Below, piece by piece: positions 6,985 through 14,932 of a stretch of DNA of 22,137 nucleotides. Numbering within the stretch: the stretch's first letter is position 1; each line of letters opens with the position of its first letter. The DNA is from UBA1361 sp035647455. GTDB taxonomy: Bacteria > Bacillota_I > Bacilli_A > RFN20 > CAG-826. The notes beneath the pieces were generated by a model that had not been told where the DNA came from, searched no databases, and worked only from the letters and a program-made list of their open reading frames with translations. The translations under genes and the position numbers were made by a program. The DNA lies in assembly GCA_035647455.1 (NCBI GenBank), contig DASRNI010000003.1:1-22137 (forward strand), read 5' to 3'.

Positions 6985-8438
6985 GCTTTATCCCATCGTT
7001 CTTTCCGTTTTTTCGCGAGAAAGTTTAAGTAAAGTTGATAACTAAGAAGCGTAAGAACAGCAAGCACAACAATTAAACTAAAGATTACCATCCAAAGCTT
7101 AATTTCCGTTGCTTTAAAGTTCGCCCACATATCAATCACTAAATTGTTTTGGATGCCAAAGTCGCGCATCACAATACTGCGGCGCACTTCTTCAAGGGTT
7201 GGGTACTGTGTTGCAAGCATGCCGCCAATATAATCTTCACTAATTGTCACGACTGCATCATCAAGTTCGTTAATCGTATCGCCAAAGAAGTAACGGAGAT
7301 CAATATCGTAACCTTCTTCATCTTCAAGCACTTCGTCAAAATCATAAATATACGCTAAAACTTCTTCGCCGGCAATAAAGCTTGTGTAGCCAATATACTC
7401 CATATTCGCTATTGCGATTTCCGGCATACTTAAAAAGTTAATAAAGCGTTCGGCAACTGTTTTATTCGCGCCTTTTGGCATTACCCACGCATCAAACCAG
7501 ATGTTACTGCCTTCTTCGGGGATTACGTAGCGCAACACATCTTCACCAACTTCTTCCGCTGCGTGGTAAATCGAATACACCGCGTCACCACTCCAGGCGG
7601 TATTAATCGCAATGGTCCCTAAGACGATATCATTTTTACCTTGATCAACTTCAAGCCCGTATATATTACTTTTAAGAAGTTTAAGTTCTTCTTCAACTGC
7701 TTTAATTGTTTCAAGGCTCGTGTCATTCAGTAAATCATTAATAATCGCGTTATACGTTTCTGCATCGAGCGTTCCCGCGTCGTACTCACCGCGAAGTCTT
7801 ACAAGTTCATCGTGATGCACTTTAAAAAGGCCGACTAAGTACGCTTCGCGCATACTATCTTTAATCGCAATCTTTTTAAAGTACTTTTCGTCCCAAAGTA
7901 TATCCCAGTAGCGCATATCATCTTTGATTTCTTCATTTGTTTCCGTATTAAAAAGAAGACCAAACGTGCCCCACATATAACCAACAGCGTACTTTTCCCA
8001 TGCGTTACGCCGGAATAAATCAAAATGGTACGGTGACACATAGTCACTATAGTTTGGCATATTCGTGTAACGGTTATCCCGGTAACTAAACTCTTCAAGC
8101 ATATCTTCATTCAGCATCCGCTGGATCATATAGTCACTTGGTGCAATTAGGTCATACTTTGCCCCGTTAAGTTTAACGATATTATACATATCTTCGTTTG
8201 TACTAAAAGTGTCGTAGACAATTGTTATTTCTTCGCCGTACTCTTCAAAGTAATAATCAGTGAACGCTTCAAGAACATCAACGTCGCCGTCTTCTTCTTC
8301 TTCGGCAATATAATCTTCCCAATTAAAAATATAAAGCGTATTATCGTCGCGGGCACGTACTTTTAAAGATTCTTCTTTAAAACTAGTCACACTTAATAGT
8401 GTCGCGTTAAGAAAGAAAATAAGCATTACTTTTTTCAT
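6981..8438 (-). CDS. potD: PotD-like polyamine-binding protein with C-terminal membrane anchor
   Basis: The extracytoplasmic substrate-binding component of a spermidine/putrescine importer, 485 residues. Family motifs are NTLYIFNWEDYIAEE (33-47), SDYMIQRM, YAVGYMWGTFGLLFN, AWSGDA and IPEEGSNIWFDAWVMPKGA. The N-terminus is a short signal-like segment (MKKVMLIFFLNATLLSVTSF) with no lipobox cysteine, unlike lipoprotein PotDs of Gram-positives. Instead a hydrophobic helix near 448-472 is followed by the basic tail KKRKERWDKA, so the protein should be held by its C-terminus. It overlaps potC by four bases (ATGA) and has GGAG seven bases before the start. E. coli PotD is about 350 residues, so this one is longer partly through acidic insertions and the tail. 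Confidence 0.9.
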   Translation of the reverse strand: MKKVMLIFFLNATLLSVTSFKEESLKVRARDDNTLYIFNWEDYIAEEEEDGDVDVLEAFTDYYFEEYGEEITIVYDTFSTNEDMYNIVKLNGAKYDLIAPSDYMIQRMLNEDMLEEFSYRDNRYTNMPNYSDYVSPYHFDLFRRNAWEKYAVGYMWGTFGLLFNTETNEEIKDDMRYWDILWDEKYFKKIAIKDSMREAYLVGLFKVHHDELVRLRGEYDAGTLDAETYNAIINDLLNDTSLETIKAVEEELKLLKSNIYGLEVDQGKNDIVLGTIAINTAWSGDAVYSIYHAAEEVGEDVLRYVIPEEGSNIWFDAWVMPKGANKTVAERFINFLSMPEIAIANMEYIGYTSFIAGEEVLAYIYDFDEVLEDEEGYDIDLRYFFGDTINELDDAVVTISEDYIGGMLATQYPTLEEVRRSIVMRDFGIQNNLVIDMWANFKATEIKLWMVIFSLIVVLAVLTLLSYQLYLNFLAKKRKERWDKA

Positions 8439-9286
8439 ATAATTTCTCCGCGGAGTTTTTTACTGCGGTAGCTCGCCCGTTTCTTTGATTTTGAAGTACG
8501 GTTAATCCCGCTAATTAGGACAACAGTTAACGTAATTAAAAAGATATACGTAGTAAGGGCACGAAGTTCCGGCGGAATCGCACTTTTGACAATCACGCCT
8601 TGGACGAATGTGCTTAGTGTATCAAACGACTGGTTCCGTAAGAAACTCGTAATAATAAAGTCATCAAGGCTCAGCGTAAACGCAAGCATAAAGCCGCTTA
8701 AAATCCCGGGGAAGATTGCGGGAAGGACAACTTTAAGGAGCGCTTCAAACGGACGCGCACCAAGGTCAAGCGCCGCTTCGTAGTCATTGCGGTCCATCTG
8801 GGCAAGCTTTGGTTTAACGTTTAAATAAACAAACGAAATCGAAAGCACAATATGACCGATAAGAAGCGTTATAAAGTTTGGACTACTTGGGCTAATCCCA
8901 ATCCGCACAAACGCCTGGCTCACAACTTTAAAAAGAATTGCTAAACTAATCGCAATCACAATTTCCGCGTTCACAACGGGGATTTCAGTAATTGCTTCAA
9001 ACGCCGCCTGTGGTCGCTTCTTCATATAAAAGACCCCAATCGCCCCGAGCGTGCCTAAAAGCGTCGCAACAAGTGCACTTGAGACAGCAATTAAAAGCGT
9101 ATTAAAAAGTGCGGTCATAATTTTCTTATGGAGAAAAACGTCGCGGTAAAGCGCGAGACTAAACCCACTCCAGACACCAGTAATTTCTGCCGGCGTAAAA
9201 CTATAAATAATTAAAAAGAGAATTGGTAAATAAAGCAAAAAGAGCATGAAGTAAATATAAACTTTCGCGAGAATTTTCTTTACCAT
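8435..9286 (-). CDS. potC: PotC-type polyamine ABC permease
   Basis: One of two membrane subunits of the polyamine importer, 283 residues, with about six helices starting at residues 10-29. The ATPase-docking (EAA) loop is visible as YEAALDLGARPFEALLKVVLPAIFPGILSG, followed by FTLSLDDFIITSF, a conserved PotC segment. The start ATG has GAGGA seven bases upstream and overlaps the end of potB by seven bases. Position and order (A-B-C-D) match classical pot operons. Confidence 0.93.
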   Translation of the reverse strand: MVKKILAKVYIYFMLFLLYLPILFLIIYSFTPAEITGVWSGFSLALYRDVFLHKKIMTALFNTLLIAVSSALVATLLGTLGAIGVFYMKKRPQAAFEAITEIPVVNAEIVIAISLAILFKVVSQAFVRIGISPSSPNFITLLIGHIVLSISFVYLNVKPKLAQMDRNDYEAALDLGARPFEALLKVVLPAIFPGILSGFMLAFTLSLDDFIITSFLRNQSFDTLSTFVQGVIVKSAIPPELRALTTYIFLITLTVVLISGINRTSKSKKRASYRSKKLRGEII

Positions 9287-10077
9287 AAGTTTGTCCTCGT
9301 ATCTTTCGCCCGCCGTTCGAAGAGTTTACTAATTAAAACACTAAGGCCAATCAGTAATAGCATAATGAGCGCTAAGAAGCTGCCATCATTCCAAATGTTT
9401 TGTGTAAAGTAAATTTCAATATATTTCCCAAAAAGTGTTACTTTCCCTTCGCCGAGAATGTCACTAATGACGTAACTTGTCATTGTCGGCATAAAAACCA
9501 TCGTTGCCGCACTAATAACACCGGGCATTGTCATCGGGAGCGTTACTTTAAAGAACGTGCGCAGTTTCCCGGCGCCAAGATCGTAACTAGCTTCAATTTG
9601 ATTTTGGTCTAACTTCAGCATCGTTCCGTATAAAGGGAGAATCGTAAAGGGGAGATAGTTATACGTTAAGCCTAAGAGTGTCGCTAGTTCAGGATAGTCA
9701 CCCCCGCCAATATTAAAGGCGTTCAAGACATCGCGCAGTGCCCATGTCCTGAGAACAAAGTTAATCCACATCGGCATTACGAAAAGTAAGACAAGGACGG
9801 CATTTTTGTTGTACTTCTTATTCGCAAGAAGCATTGCTAAGGGATATCCAATTAAAAGCGTTAAAGCGGTATTTAGGAGTCCAAATATAAACGAGACAAA
9901 AAGGACCCGCCACTTCGCGCTACTTGTAAAGAAGTTAACAAGCGAGGCAAAGCTAAAATGACCCGCTGTGTCGCTAAACGCATAAATAATAATGAGTAAT
10001 AGCGGTAAGAGCACAAAAAGAAGCAGAAAAAGGGCATACGGAATACTTAAATGTGTGCGCTTAAAATTATACTTCAT
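9280..10077 (-). CDS. potB: PotB-type polyamine ABC permease
   Basis: The second membrane subunit of the polyamine importer, 265 residues from the chosen start, with about six helices. The EAA loop is IEASYDLGAGKLRTFFKVTLPMTMPGVISA, followed by the PotB-typical PTMTSYVISDILG. I chose ATG 10077, which overlaps the end of potA by 11 bases. TTG 10086, three codons upstream, is an alternative. The AAGGAG site is 12 bases from the ATG but only three from the TTG, so the exact start is uncertain. It is cotranscribed with potA and potC. Confidence 0.92.
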   Translation of the reverse strand: MKYNFKRTHLSIPYALFLLLFVLLPLLLIIIYAFSDTAGHFSFASLVNFFTSSAKWRVLFVSFIFGLLNTALTLLIGYPLAMLLANKKYNKNAVLVLLFVMPMWINFVLRTWALRDVLNAFNIGGGDYPELATLLGLTYNYLPFTILPLYGTMLKLDQNQIEASYDLGAGKLRTFFKVTLPMTMPGVISAATMVFMPTMTSYVISDILGEGKVTLFGKYIEIYFTQNIWNDGSFLALIMLLLIGLSVLISKLFERRAKDTRTNLW

Positions 10078-11590
10078 CCGGAACAAGCACTCCTTGTAGT
10101 TTTAACTTAATTTTACTCGCGTCAACAAGCACACTAACTAAGTCGCCTTCGTTATAAAGATATGGTGTATCGACAATAAAATCTTCATCGTCATCCGTCC
10201 GTACTATCACTTGATAATGGTCACCAAGCCAAATTGACTGGATCACTTGTGCAATAACGTTTCCTTCACTAAGGTCATCACTAAGCGTGACGTCACTAAA
10301 TTCAAACGACGCAACGACATCAATATCATTAAGATCGTACTTTTTATTATTTGCAACAACATAACCTTCTTCGGTTAGTGTTGCGTTTTTAAAGAGTTGC
10401 AAAACATCAACAGCAAATGCTGTTTCACCAATCACAACTTCATTCGCGTCATTTATATAAGCGTCAGTGTAAAGATTAAGATTAACTTCTTTTTTCATAA
10501 TATGAATTGCTTCGGGAAGTATTTCAAGACCAACTTTTTCATCTTCAAAATGTTCATGAATTGTTTGGACAATTACTTCGTTTTTGCGGCCAACTTGGAC
10601 AACATATTCGTAATGGACGCCTTTAAAGACTTTACTAATAATCACACCGTCGACGTGCCCGCTTCCTGGTGCTTTCATTGTAATATCTTCGGGCCGCACG
10701 ACAACATCAACTTTTTCGTTAACCGGTAAGTCGTCAACACACGTAAAGACGGCATTTAAAAAGCGGACACTAAATTTACTTGTCATCCGCGCGTTATAAA
10801 TATTACTTTCGCCAATAAAGTCGGCGACAAACGGATTATTTGGTTCGTTATATATATCTGTTGGCGAACCGATTTGCTGAATTACTCCGTCATTCATCAC
10901 CACAATCGTATCACTCATCGTGAGCGCTTCTTCTTGGTCGTGCGTCACATATATAAAGGTGAGACCAAGTTGACGATGCATTTCTTTAAGTTCAAGTTGC
11001 ATTTCTTTGCGCATCTTTAAGTCAAGCGCGCCAAGCGGTTCGTCAAGGAGAATTATTTCCGGTTCATTGACAATTGCCCGCGCAATCGCGACGCGCTGCT
11101 GCTGGCCGCCCGAGAGCGTATTAATGTTGCGATCTTCAAACTGCTCTAAGTCAACCATCTTCAGTGCTTTAACAACGCGTTCATCAATTTCTTTTGCCGT
11201 TAGTTTACGGAGTTTTTCTTTACCGTTCTTTTGTGTTTTAATTTTCTTAATTTTTAAACCAAAAGCAATATTATCGTAAACGTCTAAATGGGGAAAAAGA
11301 GCGTAACGCTGGAAGACAGTATTTACGGGACGTTTATAGGGGGGAAGTTTCGTAATATCTTTCCCGTTAAGAACTATTTGCCCAGTTTCTGGTAATTCAA
11401 ACCCGGCGATCATCCGTAAAGTCGTCGTCTTCCCACAGCCACTTGGACCAAGGAGTGTAATAAATTCACCTTTTTTAACATAAAGATTAATATCGTCAAC
11501 GACCGTTTTTCCGTCGTAACTTTTCGAGATATTTTTAAGTTCAATAATTACTTCTGCGGGATTAACACCGTGCTTTGTTAGTTTATCCAT
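10067..11590 (-). CDS. potA: PotA-type polyamine ABC transporter ATPase, long form
   Basis: The energising subunit of the polyamine importer, 507 residues against about 380 in E. coli. Walker A GPSGCGKT (48-55), signature LSGGQQQ (159-165), Walker B IILLDE (179-184) and the H-loop in THDQEEAL are intact. A lysine-rich insertion of roughly 20 residues (about 115-134) sits before the signature. After about residue 250 a C-terminal region of some 250 residues contains TOBE-like regulatory beta-structure (VDVVVRPEDITM) and extra sequence. Similarly long PotA proteins are known in Mollicutes. The start has a strong AGGAGG site ten bases upstream. It is the first gene of the pot operon. Confidence 0.93.
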   Translation of the reverse strand: MDKLTKHGVNPAEVIIELKNISKSYDGKTVVDDINLYVKKGEFITLLGPSGCGKTTTLRMIAGFELPETGQIVLNGKDITKLPPYKRPVNTVFQRYALFPHLDVYDNIAFGLKIKKIKTQKNGKEKLRKLTAKEIDERVVKALKMVDLEQFEDRNINTLSGGQQQRVAIARAIVNEPEIILLDEPLGALDLKMRKEMQLELKEMHRQLGLTFIYVTHDQEEALTMSDTIVVMNDGVIQQIGSPTDIYNEPNNPFVADFIGESNIYNARMTSKFSVRFLNAVFTCVDDLPVNEKVDVVVRPEDITMKAPGSGHVDGVIISKVFKGVHYEYVVQVGRKNEVIVQTIHEHFEDEKVGLEILPEAIHIMKKEVNLNLYTDAYINDANEVVIGETAFAVDVLQLFKNATLTEEGYVVANNKKYDLNDIDVVASFEFSDVTLSDDLSEGNVIAQVIQSIWLGDHYQVIVRTDDDEDFIVDTPYLYNEGDLVSVLVDASKIKLKLQGVLVPDEV

Positions 11591-11616
11591 TCACGCGTCA
11601 CCTCCTCTTAACTACA

Positions 11617-11645
11617 AATATAAAGAAAAATTTAATAAATAGCAA
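11617..11645 (-). promoter_or_regulatory. Putative promoter of the pot operon
   Basis: On the minus strand, TTGCTA (11645-11640), a 17-base spacer and TATATT (11622-11617) lie just upstream of the AGGAGG site and start codon of potA. The hexamers match the consensus at 4/6 and 5/6. Confidence 0.55.
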
Positions 11646-11654
11646 TAATAAATA

Positions 11655-11675
11655 CTTTAAATTATTAATTTAAAG
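11655..11675. promoter_or_regulatory. Perfect 21-bp palindrome between divergent genes (possible operator)
   Basis: The arms CTTTAAATTA and TAATTTAAAG are exact reverse complements around one central T. It sits ten bases upstream of the putative pot -35 box and about 38 bases before the -35-like region of the divergent lipoprotein gene, a usual place for a regulator site. It has no T-run and is not a terminator. No regulator can be named. Confidence 0.45.
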
Positions 11676-11714
11676 CAGACTTTACTTATTCGTAACTTCT
11701 AAAGTAAGGAAAGC

Positions 11715-11741
11715 TTAACTTTATCAGCGTCCGTGTATAAT
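11715..11741 (+). promoter_or_regulatory. Promoter giving a leaderless mRNA
   Basis: A perfect TATAAT at 11736-11741 ends only seven bases before the ATG at 11749, so transcription should begin at or next to the start codon. TTAACT at 11715-11720 is a candidate -35 (4/6) with a short 15-base spacer. No Shine-Dalgarno sequence is seen between promoter and start. Confidence 0.55.
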
Positions 11742-11748
11742 AAAAGAT

Positions 11749-12234
11749 ATGCTTAGAAAACTCCGAAAATATAGCGTCACGTTTAGTCTCGTAACAATCT
11801 TTCTTACTAGCTGCGCGCATAACAACAAAGTAACACTACCTTATAAAGTAAAAGGGATTACAGATTACATTACTTTAAGAACGGAAGAAAGTTTAATGAG
11901 TCTATTAAACGACGAAAAAGAAAATAATCTCTTGCTTGTAAGTTACGCCTTGGAAAGCTGTGCGTGCTGGGTGACTTTTAAAAAAGATGTCCTGCTCCCA
12001 TTCATAGAAAAAACCGAAGTTCCTATTTATGTTATTCACACTGATTACTTAAGTAATTATTACGGGCTTAATATAAATAATGAAAAAACAAATACCCCTG
12101 TTTTTGGGCTTTACGAAGAAGGAACATATAAAACGGGACAAAGTTACTTTGATAATGAAAGTCTCTTTACTGTGTACAGTAACTTTTATCGTTACGTAAC
12201 AAGTTACGTAAATTTACCAAATAATTATTTATAA
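11749..12234 (+). CDS. Thioredoxin-fold lipoprotein with CxC motif
   Basis: A 161-residue exported lipoprotein. It has a basic N-terminus, a hydrophobic stretch and the lipobox LTSC with Cys22 as the lipidated residue. A thioredoxin-like core is suggested by LLLVSYALESCACWVTF (Cys71 and Cys73) and by a proline followed by a strand (NTPVFGLYEEG), which fits the cis-Pro strand. The active site has one residue between the cysteines, not two as in normal thioredoxins. It resembles the CxxC lipoprotein at 16152-16628 (shared ESC followed by an aromatic residue, and a KYV/SYVNL-type end), so the two are probably distant paralogues. A role as an extracytoplasmic thiol reductase or isomerase is inferred. 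It ends one base from the convergent P-type ATPase gene. Confidence 0.75.
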   Translation: MLRKLRKYSVTFSLVTIFLTSCAHNNKVTLPYKVKGITDYITLRTEESLMSLLNDEKENNLLLVSYALESCACWVTFKKDVLLPFIEKTEVPIYVIHTDYLSNYYGLNINNEKTNTPVFGLYEEGTYKTGQSYFDNESLFTVYSNFYRYVTSYVNLPNNYL

Positions 12235-12235
12235 A

Positions 12236-14932
12236 CTATTTTGAAAGTTTTTGTTTAGTAAAGCGAATGAGTATTTTTAATTCATGAACTACTAAGGGGA
12301 GCATACTAAAGAGCGAAAGGAAAATCCATTCTTTAAGCTCAAGTTCACTCGTCCCAAACATTGCCGTTAAGAGCGGTATTTCTGTTACTAAAACTTGCAA
12401 GACAAAACCGAAGAAAAAGGCAATCCACATAAAGAGTTTCTTTTTACTAAACGCACGGAGCGCGGACTTATTAATATTACTCATTCCAAACATATGGAAT
12501 AACTGCGTCACACCAAGCGTCGTAAAGGCGTAAGTTTGTGCGCGCGTAAGAAGTGTTTTATCACTAAAGTAATCGTTAATCGCACTAAGCGTAAAGTGAC
12601 CATTAGAAAGTGGTAAATAAAGAAACGCTAAGATAGTCATTAAGGCAATTAAAACGCCATAAAAACTAAGGAGCTTATACCCACCCCCGGCAAAAAGACT
12701 TTCATCTTTCGGTCGCGGCGCGTCACGCATCACATCGTCATCCTTAACGTCACTGCCAAGCGCAAGTGCGGGAAGACTATCGGTAATTAAGTTGACCCAT
12801 AAAATATGCAGCGCCGTTAAAGGATACGGGAAACCAACAATACTTGCAACAAGCATTGTGAGTACTTCACCGATATTACTTGAAAGTAAAAACCAAACTG
12901 TTTTTTGGACGTTTTTATAAATTCCTCGCCCTTCAGCAACCGCTTTTTCAATGCTACTAAAGTTATCATCGCTCAGTACCATATCACTAGCGCCTTTCGC
13001 AACGTCAGTCCCGGTAATGCCCATCGCAATCCCGATATCAGCGCGCTGTAAGCTTGGCGCATCATTAATCCCGTCACCCGTCATCGCGACGATATGACCT
13101 TTACTTTTTAGTGCTTCAACAATTTGGACTTTGTTTTCCGGACTAACACGGGCGAAGACCCGCTTTGATTCAAGCGCGTCACCTAGTGCTTCCTTTGTTA
13201 ACTCGTCAAGCTCACGACCACTAATAACGCTGTCCGGCGTCACAGCAATCCCAAGTTCACTCGCAACCGCGTACGCTGTATCTTGATGGTCACCAGTAAT
13301 CATCATTGTGATAACACCAGCATTTTTAAGAATTTCAACGCTTGCCTTTGCTTCTTCGCGGGGCGGATCAAAAAGACCAACAAAGCCGATAAACGTTAAG
13401 TTTTGTTCTTCGGCAAATTCCGCACTTGGCACACGTTTCGCTAGCGCAATAACGCGAAGCGCACGGTTTGTCATCTTTTTCGCCGCCGTATTAATTTTAT
13501 TTTTATCACTCGCGGTAATCTTTCTTGTTTTACCGTCGACTGTAACTGTAGTTGTTAAGTTGAGAATAACATCAAGCGCACCTTTCGTGTACTGGATGTA
13601 ACCTTTTTCCGTTTGGTGGAGTGTAGACATCATTTTTCGTTTACTATCAAACGGAATTTCATTAACACGCGGAAACTTTGCTTCGAGTTCGTCTTTTGTT
13701 GTATTAATTGACGTTAAATTTAAAATAAGCGCAATTTCGGTCGGGTCACCGTAAACACCGTGATCAACTGTCGCATCGTTACAAAGCGCAAGGCCAACAG
13801 CGAGTGTATCTTTTAAACTCTTGTCAAAAAGAAAACTATCCGTTACACGCATTTCGTTTTTCGTAAGTGTCCCTGTTTTATCGCTACAAATAACACTGAC
13901 CGCGCCGAGCGTTTCAACACTTGGCAGTCTTCGAACAATTGTATGCACACGGACCATCTTCTGCACTCCGAGCGCAAGTGTAATTGTTAAAACCGCAGCA
14001 AGGCCTTCCGGGACAGCGGCAACGGCAAGACTAATTGCTAAAAGAAACATATCTTTAACGTTCGCCCAGGACGGCTCACGAATTAAGCCAATAATAAAAA
14101 GGAGTGCGACAAGGCCAAGCGTAATATAGCCAAGAAAAATACTTAAATCTTCCAGTCGCTTTTGAAGTGGTGTCGTTTCGCGCTTTACATTCGCTAAACT
14201 TTGCGCAATTTTCCCGACTTCCGTATTCGTACCCGTATTAATTACAACACCTTCACCGCGTCCGTACACAACGGGTGTTGTCATATAAACGATATTCTCG
14301 CGGTCACCAAGTACAGTATCAAGATCAAAAACTTTCGCCGCGTCTTTCATCACCGGAACACTTTCCCCGGTTAAACTTGCTTCACTAAGTTTTAAATTGT
14401 AACTTTTTAAAAGTCGCAGATCCGCGGGTACTTGACGGCCGTCTTCAAGAATCACAATGTCACCCGGCACGAGTTCACTCGCGGGGATTTCTTGAAGTTC
14501 GCCTTCACGGCGGACAATTGTTGTTGGGGCGCTCAGTTTTTCAAGAGCCGCAAGTGCTTTATCGGCGCGGAGTTCTTGAATTGTCCCGATAATCGCATTA
14601 AGGACGACAATTGCTAAAATAAGAATTGGCTCAAAGTAATTACCTTGCCCGTCAATAATGGTAAGGACAAAACTAATTACTGCCGCGATAAGAAGGACAT
14701 AAATCATCGCATTGTTCATTTGGTTTAATAAACTTTTCCATAAAGTCATCCCTTTTTGTTCAGGGAGTTTATTAAAGCCGTAATCTGTTTGGCGGTGTTT
14801 TACTTCGTCGTTACTTAGTCCTTCCGGGGTAACGAGAAGACGATTAAGTGTTTCTTCACGTGTTTCTGTATGCGCGTTTTTAATCCTGAGATGCGCATAT
14901 TCATCAAGCGGCTGTTTATTTTTTCTTTTCAT
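12236..14932 (-). CDS. Ca2+-type P-type (P2A) cation ATPase
   Basis: A membrane pump of 898 residues that exports a cation using ATP, most likely Ca2+. The actuator motif is LTGESVPV (187-194) and the phosphorylation site is DKTGTLT with Asp351. TGDGINDAPSL is the hinge motif. M4 has VPEGLAAVLT (307-316), M5 has SSNIGEVLTM and M6 has WVNLITDSLPALALG; together these are the ligands seen in SERCA/PMR1-like calcium pumps. The length is normal for the family and the protein looks intact. The ATG has GGAG seven bases upstream and overlaps the preceding gene by 17 bases, so the two are cotranscribed. Mn2+ as an alternative substrate cannot be excluded. Confidence 0.93.
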   Translation of the reverse strand: MKRKNKQPLDEYAHLRIKNAHTETREETLNRLLVTPEGLSNDEVKHRQTDYGFNKLPEQKGMTLWKSLLNQMNNAMIYVLLIAAVISFVLTIIDGQGNYFEPILILAIVVLNAIIGTIQELRADKALAALEKLSAPTTIVRREGELQEIPASELVPGDIVILEDGRQVPADLRLLKSYNLKLSEASLTGESVPVMKDAAKVFDLDTVLGDRENIVYMTTPVVYGRGEGVVINTGTNTEVGKIAQSLANVKRETTPLQKRLEDLSIFLGYITLGLVALLFIIGLIREPSWANVKDMFLLAISLAVAAVPEGLAAVLTITLALGVQKMVRVHTIVRRLPSVETLGAVSVICSDKTGTLTKNEMRVTDSFLFDKSLKDTLAVGLALCNDATVDHGVYGDPTEIALILNLTSINTTKDELEAKFPRVNEIPFDSKRKMMSTLHQTEKGYIQYTKGALDVILNLTTTVTVDGKTRKITASDKNKINTAAKKMTNRALRVIALAKRVPSAEFAEEQNLTFIGFVGLFDPPREEAKASVEILKNAGVITMMITGDHQDTAYAVASELGIAVTPDSVISGRELDELTKEALGDALESKRVFARVSPENKVQIVEALKSKGHIVAMTGDGINDAPSLQRADIGIAMGITGTDVAKGASDMVLSDDNFSSIEKAVAEGRGIYKNVQKTVWFLLSSNIGEVLTMLVASIVGFPYPLTALHILWVNLITDSLPALALGSDVKDDDVMRDAPRPKDESLFAGGGYKLLSFYGVLIALMTILAFLYLPLSNGHFTLSAINDYFSDKTLLTRAQTYAFTTLGVTQLFHMFGMSNINKSALRAFSKKKLFMWIAFFFGFVLQVLVTEIPLLTAMFGTSELELKEWIFLSLFSMLPLVVHELKILIRFTKQKLSK

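Noticed and set aside
10397..10729. 110-codon plus-strand open frame
   Set aside because: Antisense to the C-terminal part of potA; Asn/Phe-rich sequence typical of a shadow frame.
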